Source: Bacillus salipaludis | GTDB taxonomy: Bacteria > Bacillota > Bacilli > Bacillales_B > DSM-18226 | Direction of reading: 5' to 3' | DNA: 60,955 nt | NCBI RefSeq assembly: GCF_004358205.1 | Contig: NZ_SMYO01000019.1 | Coordinates: 1-60,955, forward strand | Part shown: one piece after another, positions 17,902 to 36,026 of the stretch | Layout of the letters: each line of letters opens with the position of its first letter | Position numbering within the stretch: position 1 is the first letter of the stretch | Made by a program: the position numbers and the translations under genes | The notes under the pieces: generated by a model | Seen by the model: the letters and a program-made list of their open reading frames with translations, nothing else | Databases searched by the model: none | Told to the model about the DNA's origin: nothing

Positions 17902-18341
17902 TAGATCACCTCAACGCTTCCACCGGCAGCTTCAATTGCTTCTTTGGCGGCAGAGGAGAATTTATGAGCTTTAACAGTCAACTTTTTCTCTACGTTCCCT
18001 TTTGCAAGAATTTTAATTCCTGCTCTTTCGTTCTTTACAACGCCTGATTCGATAAGAAGTTCTGGAGTAACTTCTGTACCTTCTTCAAAGCGATTAAGAG
18101 CATCAAGGTTTACAACCGCAAATTCTTTACGGCTGAAATTCGTAAAACCACGTTTTGGTAAACGACGGAATAATGGTGTTTGACCACCCTCGAATCCTAA
18201 GCGAACACCGCCGCCTGAACGAGCGTTTTGTCCTTTATGACCTTTACCAGCAGTTTTACCTTGACCAGAACCGATACCACGTCCTAAACGTTTACGTTCT
18301 TTACGTGAACCCTCTGCAGGTTTTAATTCATGAAGTTTCAT
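17901..18341 (-). CDS. rplO: 50S ribosomal protein L15
   Basis: 146 residues. The Gly/Arg/Lys-rich N-terminal half ([19 protein letters not shown]) and the globular C-terminal half ending [12 protein letters not shown] are typical. L15 is a late assembly protein of the 50S subunit. It follows rpmD, and its stop overlaps the start of secY. Confidence 0.98.
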   Translation of the reverse strand: MKLHELKPAEGSRKERKRLGRGIGSGQGKTAGKGHKGQNARSGGGVRLGFEGGQTPLFRRLPKRGFTNFSRKEFAVVNLDALNRFEEGTEVTPELLIESGVVKNERAGIKILAKGNVEKKLTVKAHKFSSAAKEAIEAAGGSVEVI

Positions 18342-18373
18342 ATTGGCACCTCCTTATGAAAGAAAACAATTAA

Positions 18374-18553
18374 TTATTGTTCTTTTACTGTTACAAGGTG
18401 AGCAACTTTATTAATCATACCGCGAATAGCAGCGTTATCTTGATGCTCAACTGTTTGATTTAATTTACGTAATCCAAGCGCAGTAACTGTCGCACGTTGG
18501 TCTTCGGGGCGACCAATTAGGCTACGGTTGAGGGTAATTAATAGTTTCGCCAT
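18374..18553 (-). CDS. rpmD: 50S ribosomal protein L30
   Basis: 59 residues: [20 protein letters not shown], a helix around [14 protein letters not shown], and [16 protein letters not shown] at the end. Length and sequence fit bacterial L30, and it lies between rpsE and rplO as in other spc clusters. A GGGGG ribosome site lies a few bases upstream. Confidence 0.97.
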   Translation of the reverse strand: MAKLLITLNRSLIGRPEDQRATVTALGLRKLNQTVEHQDNAAIRGMINKVAHLVTVKEQ

Positions 18554-18566
18554 TTGAATTCCCCCC

Positions 18567-19088
<522 letters not shown>

Positions 19089-19091
19089 CTA

Positions 19092-19454
19092 TTAAAATTG
19101 TAAGCCGTTTTCGCGAGCAGCATCAGCTAATGCTTGAATACGTCCATGATAAAGGTATCCTCCACGGTCAAAGACAACGTTTGAAATACCCTTTTCAGCT
19201 GCACGTTTCGCAACTAATTCTCCGACCTTTTGTGCTGCGTCAACATTGCTTGAAGACTCAAGATTTAATTCTTTATCTAAAGTTGAAGCACTTGCTAAAG
19301 TAACTCCATTCATGTCATCGATAATTTGAGCATAAATATGTTTATTAGAACGAAACACATTTAGACGTGGACGAGCTGAAGTTCCGCTAAGTTTCGCACG
19401 TACTCGAGCATGTCTTTTACGGCGAACAGCGTTTTTATCAAGCTTCGTAATCAT
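19092..19454 (-). CDS. rplR: 50S ribosomal protein L18
   Basis: 120 residues. Basic N-terminus ([19 protein letters not shown]), then [18 protein letters not shown] and the C-terminal [21 protein letters not shown]18 binds 5S rRNA together with L5 and anchors the central protuberance. It lies between rplF and rpsE in the spc cluster. Confidence 0.98.
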   Translation of the reverse strand: MITKLDKNAVRRKRHARVRAKLSGTSARPRLNVFRSNKHIYAQIIDDMNGVTLASASTLDKELNLESSSNVDAAQKVGELVAKRAAEKGISNVVFDRGGYLYHGRIQALADAARENGLQF

Positions 19455-19487
19455 TTACGTCACTCCTTTCGTTTACCCATAAGGCGA

Positions 19488-20024
19488 TTACTTACCAGTT
19501 TTACCTTCTTTACGACGAACGAATTCACCTTCGTAGCGAATACCTTTGCCTTTATATGGCTCTGGCGGGCGAACTTGGCGAATGTTAGCAGCTAACGCAC
19601 CAACGCGTTCTTTGTCAGTTCCCTTTACAATAACTTTGGTATTGGAAGGAACTTCAATTTCAAGTCCTTTTTCAGGTTCAATTTCTACAGGATGAGAATA
19701 ACCAACGTTTAAAACAAGCTTGTTACCTTGTTTTTGCGCACGGTATCCAACCCCGATTAATTCTAAACCTCTTTCGAAACCTTTAGAAACACCTTCAACC
19801 ATGTTGGCAATAACAGCACGAGTTGTACCATGTAATGCGCGGTGTTCTTTTACGTCTGATGGACGAGAAATGTTGATCACATTCTCTTCAACGTTAATTG
19901 TAATATCAGGATTAAAAGTACGAGTTAATTCGCCTTTAGGACCTTTTACAGTAACGGTTTGATTATTTAAAGTAATTGTAACTCCAGCTGGAATTTCAAT
20001 TGGTTTTTTTCCTACGCGAGACAT
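19488..20024 (-). CDS. rplF: 50S ribosomal protein L6
   Basis: 178 residues, two tandem L6 folds. Begins [19 protein letters not shown] and shows the C-terminal signature [21 protein letters not shown]6 lies at the base of the L7/L12 stalk near the factor-binding site. AGGTGC ribosome site upstream; follows rpsH by 31 bases. Confidence 0.98.
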   Translation of the reverse strand: MSRVGKKPIEIPAGVTITLNNQTVTVKGPKGELTRTFNPDITINVEENVINISRPSDVKEHRALHGTTRAVIANMVEGVSKGFERGLELIGVGYRAQKQGNKLVLNVGYSHPVEIEPEKGLEIEVPSNTKVIVKGTDKERVGALAANIRQVRPPEPYKGKGIRYEGEFVRRKEGKTGK

Positions 20025-20055
20025 TTAGTGCACCTCCATTCTTTCAGAAACTCTA

Positions 20056-20454
20056 TTACCAAACGTAAGCTAATACTTCTCCGCCAACTTGTTTTGCACG
20101 AGCTTCTTTATCAGTAATAACACCTGTTGAAGTTGAGACTAGTGCAATACCAAGACCATTAAGTACACGAGGTACCTCAGTAGATTTAGCGTAAACGCGA
20201 AGACCAGGCTTACTAATACGTTTAAGACCAGTAATAACACGTTCGTTATTTGTACCGTACTTAAGGAAGATACGGATAATACCTTGTTTGTTGTCATCGA
20301 TAAATTCAACGTCACGTACGAAACCTTCGCGCTTTAGAATTTCAGCGATTTCTTTTTTGATATTAGAAGCAGGTACTTCTAACTTTTCGTGACGTACCAT
20401 ATTCGCATTTCGAATGCGAGTAAGCATATCAGCAATTGGATCTGTCATGACCAT
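20056..20454 (-). CDS. rpsH: 30S ribosomal protein S8
   Basis: 132 residues beginning [18 protein letters not shown] as in B. subtilis and ending GGEVLAYVW. The conserved [15 protein letters not shown] loop is present. S8 binds the central domain of 16S rRNA as a primary assembly protein. In enteric bacteria S8 represses the spc operon at L5; no such structure could be identified here. Confidence 0.98.
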   Translation of the reverse strand: MVMTDPIADMLTRIRNANMVRHEKLEVPASNIKKEIAEILKREGFVRDVEFIDDNKQGIIRIFLKYGTNNERVITGLKRISKPGLRVYAKSTEVPRVLNGLGIALVSTSTGVITDKEARAKQVGGEVLAYVW

Positions 20455-20484
20455 TATTTTTACCTCCTTCCCAAACCTTTAGTT

Positions 20485-21234
<750 letters not shown>

Positions 21235-21261
21235 TTATTGTACCTCCCTTCTTAATTTAAA

Positions 21262-21570
21262 CTATTTATCTAAAACTTCACCGGATTTTGCTACGCGTAC
21301 TTTTTTGCCATCAACCGTTTTGTAACCTACACGAGTCGGGTTACCTGATTTAGGATCGATAGGCATAACGTTTGATACATGAATTGGAGCCTCTTGGCTG
21401 ATGATTCCACCTTGTGGATTCAATTGAGAAGGCTTAGTGTGTTTTTTCACGATGTTTACACCTTCTACAAGCACACGGGCTTCTTTAGGGTAAGCAGCTA
21501 GAATCACACCAGTTTTTCCTTTATCCTTACCAGAGAGAACTCTTACTTTGTCACCTTTTTTCACATGCAT
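21262..21570 (-). CDS. rplX: 50S ribosomal protein L24
   Basis: 102 residues from ATG 21570, starting [19 protein letters not shown], a KOW motif. AAGGAGGTG lies 9 bases upstream; another ATG one codon earlier is also possible, while the open frame to 21594 would put the ribosome site inside the gene. L24 starts assembly of the 50S subunit by binding the 5' part of 23S rRNA near the exit tunnel. Confidence 0.96.
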   Translation of the reverse strand: MHVKKGDKVRVLSGKDKGKTGVILAAYPKEARVLVEGVNIVKKHTKPSQLNPQGGIISQEAPIHVSNVMPIDPKSGNPTRVGYKTVDGKKVRVAKSGEVLDK

Positions 21571-21606
21571 CATTAAGCACCTCCTTAAAGGCATATTAAT
21601 TTAAAA

Positions 21607-22293
<687 letters not shown>

Positions 22294-22299
22294 TCACTA

Positions 22300-24223
<1,924 letters not shown>

Positions 24224-24283
24224 GAATGAACCTCCCTTCGTGACAGTTCTACGGTTCTTCTTTTGAACCGTAGTTCAATCACG

Positions 24284-25427
<1,144 letters not shown>

Positions 25428-25428
<1 letters not shown>

Positions 25429-26051
25429 TATGCAAGCACCTCCTCTACTTTTTCAACCGCTGCTTTAGTCATGATCAACTTATCATGATTTACAACGTCT
25501 AATACGTTGATTCCATCAGCTGTTACAACAGTTACACCAGGAATGTTACGAGCAGATAATGCTACGTTCTCATCTAGGTCAGCAGTAACAATAAGTGCCT
25601 TTTTCTCAACAGAAAGACCACCTAATACTGATTTAAATTCTTTTGTTTTTGGTGCATCGAAAATTAGGCTTTCAAGTACCAAAATATTTTCTTCTACCAC
25701 TTTAGATGAAAGTGCTGATTTGATCGCTAAGCGACGCACTTTTTTCGGTAATTTATAACTGTAGCTGCGTGGTGTTGGACCAAATACAGTACCACCTCCG
25801 CGCCATTGTGGAGAACGGATAGACCCTTGACGAGCACGACCAGTTCCTTTTTGACGCCATGGTTTACGTCCACCGCCGCGTACTTCAGAACGCCCTTTTA
25901 CTTTATGAGTTCCTTGACGTAATGAAGCGCGTTGCATAACAATCGCTTCAAATAAAACGTGTTGGTTTACCTCAATACCAAATACTGATTCATTAAGTTC
26001 GATTTCACCAACTTGTGACCCAGTTTGGTTTAATAATGCTACTTTAGGCAT
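25428..26051 (-). CDS. rplD: 50S ribosomal protein L4
   Basis: 207 residues. The tunnel loop [20 protein letters not shown] is intact, with no change suggestive of macrolide resistance. In enteric bacteria L4 represses the S10 operon; whether the conserved rpsJ leader of Bacillus responds to a ribosomal protein is not clear from the sequence. Follows rplC by 29 bases. Confidence 0.98.
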
Positions 26052-26080
26052 GCTTTTGTTCCTCCTTTCTTATGAAGTAA

Positions 26081-26707
26081 TTATGCTTTTACCGCACTTT
26101 TAATTTTTAATAGTGATTTTTTAGCTCCTGGAACATTACCTTTAATCATTAGTAAGTTGCGTTCAACGTCAACTTTTACGATTTCAAGATTTTGTACAGT
26201 TACTTGTTCTCCACCCATACGTCCAGGTAAAGCTTTACCTTTAAATACACGGTTTGGAGCAACAGGTCCCATTGAACCAGGACGACGATGATAACGGGAA
26301 CCGTGAGCCATAGGGCCGCGAGATTGTCCGTGGCGCTTAATTGAACCTTGGAAACCTTTACCTTTTGAAATTCCTGTTACATCTACAGTTTCACCTGCAG
26401 CGAAAATATCAACCTTGACTTCTTGACCAACTTCATACCCTGCAACATCAACTCCGCGAATTTCGCGAACGAAGCGCTTAGGAGCAGTATTAGCTTTTGC
26501 AGCATGGCCCTTTTCTGGTTTGTTAGCTAGTTTTTCACGTTTGTCATCAAATCCGATTTGGATTGCTTCATAGCCATCAGTTTCAACCGATTTCTTTTGA
26601 AGAACAACGTTTGCAGCAGCTTCAACAACAGTAACTGGGATTAAATTGCCGTTTTCAACAAATACTTGAGTCATACCAATCTTTCTTCCTAAGATTCCTT
26701 TGGTCAT
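26081..26707 (-). CDS. rplC: 50S ribosomal protein L3
   Basis: 208 residues: [20 protein letters not shown] start; the conserved [20 protein letters not shown] and [20 protein letters not shown] loops reach toward the peptidyl-transferase centre. L3 is one of the two proteins that start 50S assembly. It follows rpsJ by about 40 bases. Confidence 0.98.
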   Translation of the reverse strand: MTKGILGRKIGMTQVFVENGNLIPVTVVEAAANVVLQKKSVETDGYEAIQIGFDDKREKLANKPEKGHAAKANTAPKRFVREIRGVDVAGYEVGQEVKVDIFAAGETVDVTGISKGKGFQGSIKRHGQSRGPMAHGSRYHRRPGSMGPVAPNRVFKGKALPGRMGGEQVTVQNLEIVKVDVERNLLMIKGNVPGAKKSLLKIKSAVKA

Positions 26708-26746
26708 TTAGTCACACCTCCTATAATTTATGTTCATTTATTTTTA

Positions 26747-27097
<351 letters not shown>

Positions 27098-27109
27098 TCA
27101 GTGAAAATT

Positions 27110-27150
27110 TCCCACACACTCGCCATGGCAAAGCGGCCGGGTGTGTCAGC
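27110..27150 (-). promoter_or_regulatory. Conserved hairpin in the rpsJ leader
   Basis: The transcribed strand has GACACACCCGGCCGC, a TTTGCCATGG middle and CGAGTGTGTGGG, forming a long hairpin with ACACAC/GTGTGT at its base. I recall this hairpin as strongly conserved in Bacillus S10 leaders; a role in autoregulation is likely but not shown here. Confidence 0.5.
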
Positions 27151-27189
27151 AACCTTCCACATCATCGCAGTCAAAGACCAACATTGTCT

Positions 27190-27218
27190 ATTATACATAA
27201 AACATAAAGTAAACGCAA
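27190..27218 (-). promoter_or_regulatory. Promoter upstream of rpsJ, proximal
   Basis: On the reverse strand TTGCGT (27213-27218) and TATAAT (27190-27195) are 17 bases apart. The start near 27183 leaves a leader of about 130 nt that includes the conserved hairpin. Confidence 0.65.
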
Positions 27219-27268
27219 CATTAATTACGAATTTCTTTAATGTTTCTTGTGCCTAGCACACTTTTAAT

Positions 27269-27297
27269 ATTATAACTGCACATATCATTAATTTCAA
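27269..27297 (-). promoter_or_regulatory. Promoter upstream of rpsJ, distal
   Basis: On the reverse strand TTGAAA (27292-27297) and TATAAT (27269-27274) are exactly 17 bases apart, about 80 bp upstream of the proximal promoter. A tandem arrangement would suit the long S10-spc-alpha transcript. Confidence 0.65.
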
Positions 27298-27448
27298 TAG
27301 CAAAAATGAATCTCCAATAATATCCTATGTGGAATTCAGGATTAACTTAGAAAATGCAAAATTCATAAAAGTAACTATGTCTATTATAATAGAAGAAACT
27401 CGTTTTTTTGTAGTGAATAACGGTTTCCCGGCTCTGGGTCATTAACAT

Positions 27449-27481
27449 AAAAAAAAAGCAGATGGATCGTCACCCATCTGC
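27449..27481 (-). terminator. Terminator after tuf
   Basis: On the reverse strand GCAGATGG and CCATCTGC form a perfect 8-bp stem with an 8-base loop, followed by nine T. It ends the rpsL-rpsG-fusA-tuf transcript; new promoters then start the S10 cluster. Confidence 0.92.
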
Positions 27482-27497
27482 TTTTACTATTATCTAA

Positions 27498-28685
27498 TTA
27501 TGCTTGAATTGAAGTAATAGTACCAGATCCTACAGTACGTCCGCCTTCACGGATTGAGAATTTAGTTCCTTCTTCAATCGCAACTGGAGCGATAAGCTCA
27601 ACAGTCATTTCGATGTGGTCGCCAGGCATAACCATTTCTGTGCCTTCTGGAAGATTACAAATACCAGTAATATCAGAAGTACGGAAATAGAATTGTGGAC
27701 GGTAGTTTGTGAAGAATGGAGTATGACGTCCACCTTCTTCTTTTGTTAAAACATATACTTGAGCTAAGAATTTAGTGTGTGGAGTGATTGACTTTGGTTT
27801 AGCCAATACTTGTCCACGTTCGATATCTTCACGTGCTACACCACGAAGAAGCGCACCAATGTTGTCTCCTGCTTCTGCAAAATCAAGAAGTTTACGGAAC
27901 ATTTCTACACCTGTTACAGTTGTAGATTTTGGTTCTTCAGTGAAACCAACGATTTCAACAACATCACCAACTTTTACTACACCACGCTCAACACGTCCTG
28001 TAGCAACAGTACCACGACCAGTGATTGAGAATACATCCTCAACTGGCATCATGAATGGCTTATCAGTATCACGAGTTGGAGTTGGGATAAACTCATCAAC
28101 AGCGCTCATAAGTTCAAAGATTTTTTCTTCCCATGCAGCTTCGCCTTCTAATGCTTTAAGAGCAGAACCTTTGATAACTGGAGTGTCATCGCCAGGGAAA
28201 TCGTATTCACTAAGAAGGTCACGAATTTCCATTTCTACAAGTTCAAGAAGCTCTTCGTCATCAACCATATCACACTTGTTCATGAAAACAACAAGGTAAG
28301 GTACACCTACTTGACGAGAAAGAAGAATGTGTTCACGAGTTTGTGGCATTGGACCATCAGTAGCAGAAACAACAAGGATACCGCCGTCCATTTGCGCAGC
28401 ACCAGTGATCATGTTTTTAACATAGTCAGCGTGTCCTGGGCAGTCAACGTGTGCATAGTGACGATTATCAGTTTCATACTCAACGTGCGCTGTAGAGATT
28501 GTGATACCACGCTCTCTTTCTTCAGGAGCACCATCAATTTGATCATATGCACGTGCTTCTGCTTTACCGGATTTAGCAAGTACAGAAGTGATTGCAGCTG
28601 TTAAAGTAGTTTTACCATGGTCAACGTGACCAATTGTACCAATGTTAACGTGTGGCTTTGAACGGTCGAATTTAGCTTTACCCAT
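27498..28685 (-). CDS. tuf: Elongation factor Tu
   Basis: 395 residues from ATG 28685 ([20 protein letters not shown]); the frame runs to 28739 without family support. G1 GHVDHGKT, G3 DCPGHADY and G4 NKCD are intact, followed by domains 2 and 3. It delivers aminoacyl-tRNA to the ribosomal A site as the GTP form. Located after fusA as in the str operon; only one copy is present in the window. Confidence 0.98.
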   Translation of the reverse strand: MGKAKFDRSKPHVNIGTIGHVDHGKTTLTAAITSVLAKSGKAEARAYDQIDGAPEERERGITISTAHVEYETDNRHYAHVDCPGHADYVKNMITGAAQMDGGILVVSATDGPMPQTREHILLSRQVGVPYLVVFMNKCDMVDDEELLELVEMEIRDLLSEYDFPGDDTPVIKGSALKALEGEAAWEEKIFELMSAVDEFIPTPTRDTDKPFMMPVEDVFSITGRGTVATGRVERGVVKVGDVVEIVGFTEEPKSTTVTGVEMFRKLLDFAEAGDNIGALLRGVAREDIERGQVLAKPKSITPHTKFLAQVYVLTKEEGGRHTPFFTNYRPQFYFRTSDITGICNLPEGTEMVMPGDHIEMTVELIAPVAIEEGTKFSIREGGRTVGSGTITSIQA

Positions 28686-28810
28686 TAGAAAATCCTCCTC
28701 TAAATTATAAAATTTAAGTATATTTTTTGGAAACCGCAAGGTGGTTGTCCCAATCTTACAGTTTCCTAGCTTACATTAGTAGTTATACTTTAAAGATAAG
28801 TTAAAATCAA

Positions 28811-30892
28811 TTACTCACCTTTATTTTTTTTGATGATTTCTTCAGAAACAGATTTTGGTACTTCTTCATAGTGATCAAAGTGCATAGAGAATACTCCACG
28901 ACCTTGTGTACTTGAACGAAGTGCTGTTGCGTATCCAAACATTTCTGAAAGTGGAACCATCGCACGAACTACTTGTGCGTTACCGCGAGCTTCCATACCT
29001 TCAACACGGCCGCGACGAGCAGTGATTTGACCCATGATATCCCCTAAATATTCTTCGGGGATAACAACTTCTACTCTCATCATAGGTTCAAGGATAACCG
29101 GCTGACACTTAGAAGCAGCATTTTTAAGAGCCATTGAAGCGGCAATCTTAAACGCCATTTCAGAGGAGTCAACATCATGGTATGATCCATCGAACAATCT
29201 TGCTTTAATATCAACTAATGGATATCCAGCAAGAACACCACGATTTAGAGCATCTTCAAGTCCAGCTTGAACTGGAGCGATGTATTCACGAGGAACAACA
29301 CCACCGACAATGCCGTTTTCAAATTCGAATCCTTTACCTTCTTCGTTAGGTGAGAATTCGATCCAAACGTGACCGTATTGTCCACGACCACCAGACTGAC
29401 GTGCAAACTTACCTTCTACTTGAGCAGAAGCGCGGAAAGTTTCACGATAAGCAACCTGTGGAGCACCTACGTTCGCTTCAACCTTGAATTCACGACGCAT
29501 ACGGTCAACGATGATATCAAGGTGAAGTTCACCCATTCCGGCAATGATAACCTGTCCAGTTTCCTGGTCAGTATGCGCGCGGAAGGTTGGATCTTCTTCT
29601 TGAAGCTTTTGAAGGGCAGTTGTCATTTTATCTTGGTCTGCTTTAGACTTAGGTTCAACTGAAAGTTGGATTACTGGTTCTGGGAATTGCATAGACTCTA
29701 AGATAACAAGGTTTTTGTCATCACATAAAGTATCACCAGTTGTTGTATCTTTTAGACCTACAGCAGCAGCAATGTCACCGGCATAAACCTTAGAGATCTC
29801 TTGACGGCTGTTTGCGTGCATTTGCAGAATACGTCCGATACGTTCGCGCTTTCCTTTAGTAGAGTTTTGGACATAGGATCCAGACTCTAAAGTACCAGAA
29901 TACACGCGGAAGAACGTTAATTTACCAACATAAGGGTCAGTCATAACTTTGAATGCTAGAGCTGAGAATGGCTCTTCATCACTTGAGTGACGCTCGATTA
30001 CATCATCTTCATCATCAATCGCGTGACCTTTGATTGCAGGTACATCTAATGGTGATGGAAGGTAATCGATAACAGCATCCAACATTAATTGAACGCCTTT
30101 GTTTTTGAAGGCAGATCCACAGATTACTGGGTAGAATTCAACATTAACAGTACCTTTACGAATTCCTGCTTTGAGTTCTTCTTTAGTGATTTCTTCACCA
30201 CCAAGGTATTTTTCCATTAATTCTTCATCTAATTCAGCTACTGCTTCAACTAACTTTTCACGATATTCTTCAGCTTGAGCACGAAATTCTTCAGGGATTT
30301 CGCGAACTTCAATATCAGTTCCTAAATCGTTCCCGTAGAATACGGCATTCATTTCAACTAGGTCAATGATTGCTTCAAACTGATCTTCAGCGCCGATTGG
30401 CAACTGAATAGCATGCGCATTCGCTTGTAGACGGTCATGAAGTGTTCCTAGCGAGTAAAGGAAGTCAGCTCCAATTTTGTCCATCTTGTTTACGAATACA
30501 ACACGTGGTACTCCGTAGGTTGTTGCTTGACGCCAAACTGTTTCAGTTTGTGGTTCAACACCTGATTGTGCATCAAGGACGGCTACTGCACCATCAAGTA
30601 CACGAAGTGAACGCTCAACTTCAACTGTGAAGTCTACGTGTCCTGGAGTGTCAATGATGTTTACGCGGTGACCGTGCCATTGCGCAGTTGTTGCAGCGGA
30701 TGTAATGGTTATTCCGCGCTCCTGTTCTTGCTCCATCCAGTCCATCTGAGATGCACCTTCATGTGTTTCACCGATTTTATGAATCTTACCGGTGTAGTAA
30801 AGTACACGCTCAGTGGTGGTTGTTTTACCGGCATCGATGTGAGCCATGATGCCGATATTGCGAGTGTTTTCTAAGGAGAACTCTCTTGCCAT
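28811..30892 (-). CDS. fusA: Elongation factor G
   Basis: 693 residues, five-domain translocase. G1 [13 protein letters not shown], switch [11 protein letters not shown]4 NKMD, and the domain IV loop region ([12 protein letters not shown]) are present. It drives tRNA-mRNA translocation with GTP hydrolysis. Between rpsG and tuf in the str cluster. The 125-base fusA-tuf gap can form a GGAAAC/GTTTCC stem on the transcript, without a clear role. Confidence 0.98.
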   Translation of the reverse strand: MAREFSLENTRNIGIMAHIDAGKTTTTERVLYYTGKIHKIGETHEGASQMDWMEQEQERGITITSAATTAQWHGHRVNIIDTPGHVDFTVEVERSLRVLDGAVAVLDAQSGVEPQTETVWRQATTYGVPRVVFVNKMDKIGADFLYSLGTLHDRLQANAHAIQLPIGAEDQFEAIIDLVEMNAVFYGNDLGTDIEVREIPEEFRAQAEEYREKLVEAVAELDEELMEKYLGGEEITKEELKAGIRKGTVNVEFYPVICGSAFKNKGVQLMLDAVIDYLPSPLDVPAIKGHAIDDEDDVIERHSSDEEPFSALAFKVMTDPYVGKLTFFRVYSGTLESGSYVQNSTKGKRERIGRILQMHANSRQEISKVYAGDIAAAVGLKDTTTGDTLCDDKNLVILESMQFPEPVIQLSVEPKSKADQDKMTTALQKLQEEDPTFRAHTDQETGQVIIAGMGELHLDIIVDRMRREFKVEANVGAPQVAYRETFRASAQVEGKFARQSGGRGQYGHVWIEFSPNEEGKGFEFENGIVGGVVPREYIAPVQAGLEDALNRGVLAGYPLVDIKARLFDGSYHDVDSSEMAFKIAASMALKNAASKCQPVILEPMMRVEVVIPEEYLGDIMGQITARRGRVEGMEARGNAQVVRAMVPLSEMFGYATALRSSTQGRGVFSMHFDHYEEVPKSVSEEIIKKNKGE

Positions 30893-30940
30893 TGGGTCTT
30901 TCTCCTTCCTAGTATGAAAGTTTTTATATTGAAGGTTAAA

Positions 30941-31411
30941 TTACCAACGATAGTGAGCAAACGCTTTGTTTGCTTCAGCCATTTTGTGTGTATCTTCACG
31001 CTTCTTAACAGATGCACCAGTGTTGTTAGCTGCATCCATGATTTCGTTAGCTAAACGCTCTTCCATCGTTTTTTCACCGCGAAGACGTGAATAGTTAACT
31101 AACCAACGAAGACCTAAAGTTGTACGACGATCAGGGCGCACCTCAACTGGTACTTGGTAGTTCGCACCACCTACACGGCGTGCTCTAACTTCAAGTACAG
31201 GCATGATGTTCTTCATCGCTGCATCGAAAATTTCCATTGGTTCCTTACCAGTACGTTCACGAATCGTATCAAACGCAGAATAAAGAATTTCTTGGGATTT
31301 ACCTCTTTTACCGTCAACCATCATTTTATTGATTAGACGAGTAACTAATTTAGAATTGTAAAGTGGATCTGGTAACACGTCTCTTTTTGCTACAGGACCT
31401 TTACGTGGCAT
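30941..31411 (-). CDS. rpsG: 30S ribosomal protein S7
   Basis: 156 residues: [33 protein letters not shown] and the C-terminal [15 protein letters not shown]7 nucleates assembly of the 30S head and lies at the E site. It follows rpsL by about 40 bases with AGGAGG upstream. Confidence 0.98.
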   Translation of the reverse strand: MPRKGPVAKRDVLPDPLYNSKLVTRLINKMMVDGKRGKSQEILYSAFDTIRERTGKEPMEIFDAAMKNIMPVLEVRARRVGGANYQVPVEVRPDRRTTLGLRWLVNYSRLRGEKTMEERLANEIMDAANNTGASVKKREDTHKMAEANKAFAHYRW

Positions 31412-31450
31412 TTTATTTCCTCCTTTCGAAAAAGCTGTTATTTAATGTAC

Positions 31451-31921
<471 letters not shown>

Positions 31922-31977
31922 TCATTTTTTTGCAAAAACAAAGTTTTTGCAGACTACTCTATCTACAAAAACAGTTT

Positions 31978-32226
31978 TTAACGGATAATCGCAACAGCTG
32001 AGGCTCCCACTTCAACCCTGCATGCTTTTCCAAGCTTTTTGTTTGAATCAACATAGAGGATTGGTACGTTCATTCGCAAGGCTTGATTTACCACAGAATC
32101 TGTAATCTTCGGATCAGCATCCAGTGCTATAACGAGCTCTTGTACTTGACCGTTTTTAAGTGCTTTCGCTGTTTGTTTTGTTCCTATAACAATTTTGTTT
32201 GCCCGTAATACTTTTTCATAAGACAT
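31978..32226 (-). CDS. rplGB: L7Ae-family ribosomal protein (YbxF)
   Basis: 82 residues from ATG 32226, which has GGAGG eight bases upstream (an ATG two codons earlier is too close to it). [20 protein letters not shown] and the [20 protein letters not shown] region are the L7Ae kink-turn RNA-binding fold. B. subtilis YbxF binds kink-turns and associates with ribosomes. It lies between rpoC and rpsL as in B. subtilis. Confidence 0.93.
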   Translation of the reverse strand: MSYEKVLRANKIVIGTKQTAKALKNGQVQELVIALDADPKITDSVVNQALRMNVPILYVDSNKKLGKACRVEVGASAVAIIR

Positions 32227-32330
32227 TTTCATATCCTCCAAAGTACTAGGTGAATAGGAGCACCTTTGATATATTAACATCTTAATAATGCGATGTCAAC
32301 AAATCTTTAAAAAAAGTATTTTTCTTTAAA

Positions 32331-32365
32331 ATGCGGTACCTGTAATTAGATAACAGGTACCGCTT
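32331..32365 (-). terminator. Hairpin after rpoC
   Basis: On the reverse strand GCGGTACCTGT and ACAGGTACCGC make a perfect 11-bp stem, followed by ATTTTAAAG. The T-run is weak, so it may terminate only partly or protect the rpoBC transcript end. Confidence 0.65.
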
Positions 32366-32371
32366 GCCATC

Positions 32372-35300
32372 TTAGTCAATCGTAACGGTTTCGTCAGATT
32401 CAGCTTCTGCAAAAACAGGTTCTGCTTTGCGGTATCGCTGCATTCCTGTTCCTGCTGGGACTAGCTTACCAATGATAACATTTTCCTTAAGACCAAGTAA
32501 TTCATCGCGTTTGCCTTTAATTGCAGCATCCGTAAGTACCCTTGTTGTTTCTTGGAATGATGCAGCGGACAAGAATGAATCCGTTTCAAGGGATGCCTTG
32601 GTAATACCAAGTAATACAGGTCGTCCTGTTGCAGGTAATTTACCAGATAACAACGCCTTTTCATTGGCATCCGTAAACTGATGAATATCGAGTAATGTAC
32701 CAGGAAGTACTTCTGTTTCACCTGCATCTACTACGCGCACCTTGCGAAGCATTTGACGAACCATTACCTCAACGTGTTTGTCGCCAATTTCTACCCCTTG
32801 CATACGGTAAACCTTTTGTACCTCACGCAATAAGTATTCTTGAACGGCATTTACGTCTTTTACTTTGATTAATTCTTTCGGGTCGATTGAACCTTCGGTT
32901 AATTCTTCACCGCGTTCTACACGATCATCGATTGCTACCTTTAAGCGGGCAGTATACGGTGCATTGTAAGTACGTGATTCCACTTCACCTTGAACAACAA
33001 TTTCATGTTGACGGTCTCGCCCCTCATTAATACCGACAACAACACCATCAATTTCCGAAATAACGGCTTGACCTTTAGGGTTACGTGCTTCAAAAATCTC
33101 TTGAATACGCGGAAGACCCTGTGTGATATCGTCTCCGGCAACACCGCCTGTATGGAATGTACGCATGGTTAATTGTGTACCCGGCTCACCAATGGATTGG
33201 GCTGCAATAATACCAACTGCTTCGCCCACTTCCACTTCCTGACCAGTAGCCAAGTTACGGCCATAACACTTTTTACATACTCCATGGCGGGTATTACATG
33301 TAAATACAGAACGAATTTTTACTTCTTCAACTCCGGCACCGACAATGACCTCTGCAAGGTCTTCAGTAATTAGTCCATTTTCAGGAACAAGAACTTCCTT
33401 CGTTTCCGGATGTTTAATTGGGTTGCGGGCATAACGGCCAATTAGACGTTCTTCTAATGACTCGATCGTTTCATTTCCGTCTTTTAATGCACTAATGAGC
33501 AATCCACGGTCCGTTCCACAGTCATCATCACGAACGATAACATCCTGTGCAACGTCAACAAGACGACGTGTTAAATAACCAGAGTCCGCTGTTTTAAGCG
33601 CCGTATCGGCAAGACCTTTACGGGCACCATGAGTGGAGATAAAGTATTCCAACACGGTTAAACCTTCACGGAAACTTGATTTAATTGGTAACTCAATGAT
33701 CCGTCCAGCCGGGTTGGCCATCAATCCACGCATACCAGCAAGCTGTGTAAAGTTCGATGCGTTACCACGCGCTCCGGAATCAGACATCATGAAGATTGGA
33801 TTGGTTTTATTCAAGGATTTCATCAGTTTACCTTGAATCGTATCTTTAGCCGCACTCCAAATCGCAATGACACGATCGTAACGCTCATCTTCCGTAATTA
33901 AACCGCGTCTAAATTGCTTCATAACATTATCAACTTTTTCCTGTGCTTCGTGAAGGATTTGCTGTTTCTCACCTAATACGACGATATCAGCAACACCAAC
34001 CGTAATGCCGGCCTTGGTTGAATGTTTAAATCCTAAATCCTTCATCCGGTCAAGCATTTTTGAGGTTTCAGTAATTTTGAAACGTTTGAATACTTCCGCA
34101 ATGATATTTCCAAGGATTTTCTTTTTAAATGGATCGACGATCGGCATTTCTTTGATTCTTGCACGGACATCATCACCTTTTTCAACAAAATACTTCTCAG
34201 GGGTTTTAACCTCTAAGTTATCTCTTGTTGGTTCATTGATATAAGGGAATGATTTCGGCAAAATTTCGTTAAAAATTAATTTGCCCACTGTTGAAATCAA
34301 CAGCATATTGTTTTGTTCTTCAGTAAAGGTTTCATTGCGAAGTGAACCTGCATGAACAGCCACACGAGTATGGTAATGAACAAAGCCATTTTGATAAGCA
34401 AGCAGCGCTTCGTTGGTGTCTTTGAAAATCATTCCTTCTCCGACAGTACCTTCTCTTTCCAGTGTTAAGTAATAGTTACCAAGCACCATATCCTGAGAAG
34501 GTGTAACAACAGGCTTACCATCTTTTGGATTCAAAATATTTTGGGCTGCAAGCATTAACAATCTTGCTTCTGCTTGTGCTTCTGAAGAAAGTGGAACGTG
34601 AACAGCCATTTGGTCCCCGTCAAAATCAGCGTTATATGCTGTACATACAAGCGGGTGCAATCGAATTGCCCGGCCTTCAACAAGGGTAGGTTCAAATGCC
34701 TGAATTCCAAGTCTGTGCAACGTAGGGGCACGGTTTAATAAAACTGGGTGCTCTCTAATTACATCTTCTAAAACATCCCAAACTTCAGGAGAAACTCGTT
34801 CAATTTTCCGTTTTGCAGATTTAATATTATGTGCTAAACCTTTTTCAACAAGCTCTTTCATAACAAATGGCTTGAACAATTCAAGCGCCATTTCTTTAGG
34901 AAGACCACATTGATACATTTTCAAATTCGGACCAACGACAATAACGGAACGTCCAGAATAGTCAACACGCTTTCCAAGCAAGTTTTGACGGAAGCGGCCT
35001 TGTTTCCCTTTTAACATGTGAGAAAGTGATTTTAATGGACGATTTCCCGGTCCAGTTACCGGACGGCCGCGTCGGCCGTTATCGATTAGTGCATCAACCG
35101 CCTCTTGCAGCATACGCTTTTCGTTTTGTACGATAATGCTTGGTGCTCCAAGGTCCAATAAACGCTTTAAACGGTTATTACGGTTAATCACGCGGCGATA
35201 TAGGTCATTCAAGTCAGAAGTTGCAAATCTTCCTCCATCCAATTGGACCATTGGTCGTAATTCAGGTGGAATAACAGGAAGAACATCAAGAATCATCCAA

Positions 35301-35971
35301 GATGGTTCATTACCAGAACCACGGAAGGCTTCTAAAACTTCAAGGCGTTTGATTGCACGTGTACGGCGCTGGCCTTGTGCTGTTTTCAACTCTTCCTTTA
35401 GGCTATCTACTTCTTTATTTAAATCAATATCTGAGAGTAACTTCTTAATAGCTTCAGCACCCATGGCAGCTTGGAACTTATTGCCAAACTTTTCACGGTA
35501 TGCACGGTATTCCTTTTCAGATAAAAGCTGCTTCTTATCAAGTGCAGTGTCACCAGAATCTGTTACAACATAAGAGGCAAAATAAATAACTTCCTCCAAT
35601 GCACGTGGAGACATATCTAAAACGAGTCCCATTCTGCTTGGAATCCCTTTAAAATACCAAATATGTGAAACAGGTGCCGCAAGCTCAATATGCCCCATTC
35701 TTTCACGGCGAACTTTTGCGCGCGTTACTTCAACACCGCATCGGTCACAGACAACACCTTTATAACGGACACGCTTATATTTTCCGCAATGACATTCCCA
35801 GTCCTTAGTTGGACCAAAAATCCTTTCACAGAACAAGCCGTCCTTTTCAGGTTTTAATGTACGATAGTTAATGGTTTCTGGCTTCTTCACTTCTCCGAAT
35901 GACCATGAACGGATCTTATCCGGTGAAGCAAGGCCGATTTTCATATACTCAAAATTATTAACGTCCAGCAA
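32372..35971 (-). CDS. rpoC: RNA polymerase beta' subunit
   Basis: 1,199 residues. TTG start with GGGAGG eight bases upstream, giving [19 protein letters not shown] as in B. subtilis. Visible: N-terminal zinc site (CHC...CDRC, about residues 60-78), catalytic [12 protein letters not shown] (about 450), trigger-loop region [16 protein letters not shown] and the second zinc site ([13 protein letters not shown]). No large domain insertion, as in other Firmicutes. 127 bases of structured spacer separate it from rpoB. Confidence 0.98.
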   Translation of the reverse strand: MLDVNNFEYMKIGLASPDKIRSWSFGEVKKPETINYRTLKPEKDGLFCERIFGPTKDWECHCGKYKRVRYKGVVCDRCGVEVTRAKVRRERMGHIELAAPVSHIWYFKGIPSRMGLVLDMSPRALEEVIYFASYVVTDSGDTALDKKQLLSEKEYRAYREKFGNKFQAAMGAEAIKKLLSDIDLNKEVDSLKEELKTAQGQRRTRAIKRLEVLEAFRGSGNEPSWMILDVLPVIPPELRPMVQLDGGRFATSDLNDLYRRVINRNNRLKRLLDLGAPSIIVQNEKRMLQEAVDALIDNGRRGRPVTGPGNRPLKSLSHMLKGKQGRFRQNLLGKRVDYSGRSVIVVGPNLKMYQCGLPKEMALELFKPFVMKELVEKGLAHNIKSAKRKIERVSPEVWDVLEDVIREHPVLLNRAPTLHRLGIQAFEPTLVEGRAIRLHPLVCTAYNADFDGDQMAVHVPLSSEAQAEARLLMLAAQNILNPKDGKPVVTPSQDMVLGNYYLTLEREGTVGEGMIFKDTNEALLAYQNGFVHYHTRVAVHAGSLRNETFTEEQNNMLLISTVGKLIFNEILPKSFPYINEPTRDNLEVKTPEKYFVEKGDDVRARIKEMPIVDPFKKKILGNIIAEVFKRFKITETSKMLDRMKDLGFKHSTKAGITVGVADIVVLGEKQQILHEAQEKVDNVMKQFRRGLITEDERYDRVIAIWSAAKDTIQGKLMKSLNKTNPIFMMSDSGARGNASNFTQLAGMRGLMANPAGRIIELPIKSSFREGLTVLEYFISTHGARKGLADTALKTADSGYLTRRLVDVAQDVIVRDDDCGTDRGLLISALKDGNETIESLEERLIGRYARNPIKHPETKEVLVPENGLITEDLAEVIVGAGVEEVKIRSVFTCNTRHGVCKKCYGRNLATGQEVEVGEAVGIIAAQSIGEPGTQLTMRTFHTGGVAGDDITQGLPRIQEIFEARNPKGQAVISEIDGVVVGINEGRDRQHEIVVQGEVESRTYNAPYTARLKVAIDDRVERGEELTEGSIDPKELIKVKDVNAVQEYLLREVQKVYRMQGVEIGDKHVEVMVRQMLRKVRVVDAGETEVLPGTLLDIHQFTDANEKALLSGKLPATGRPVLLGITKASLETDSFLSAASFQETTRVLTDAAIKGKRDELLGLKENVIIGKLVPAGTGMQRYRKAEPVFAEAESDETVTID

Positions 35972-36026
35972 GGGGCCTACCTCCCTTTTGATCTCCAGGT
36001 TTTACCCTAATTGCTCAGAAAAACTA

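Noticed and set aside
28686..28810. fusA-tuf spacer hairpin (GGAAAC/GTTTCC) as a regulator
   Set aside because: The stem is short and no competing structure or T-run supports regulation; left as a remark only.
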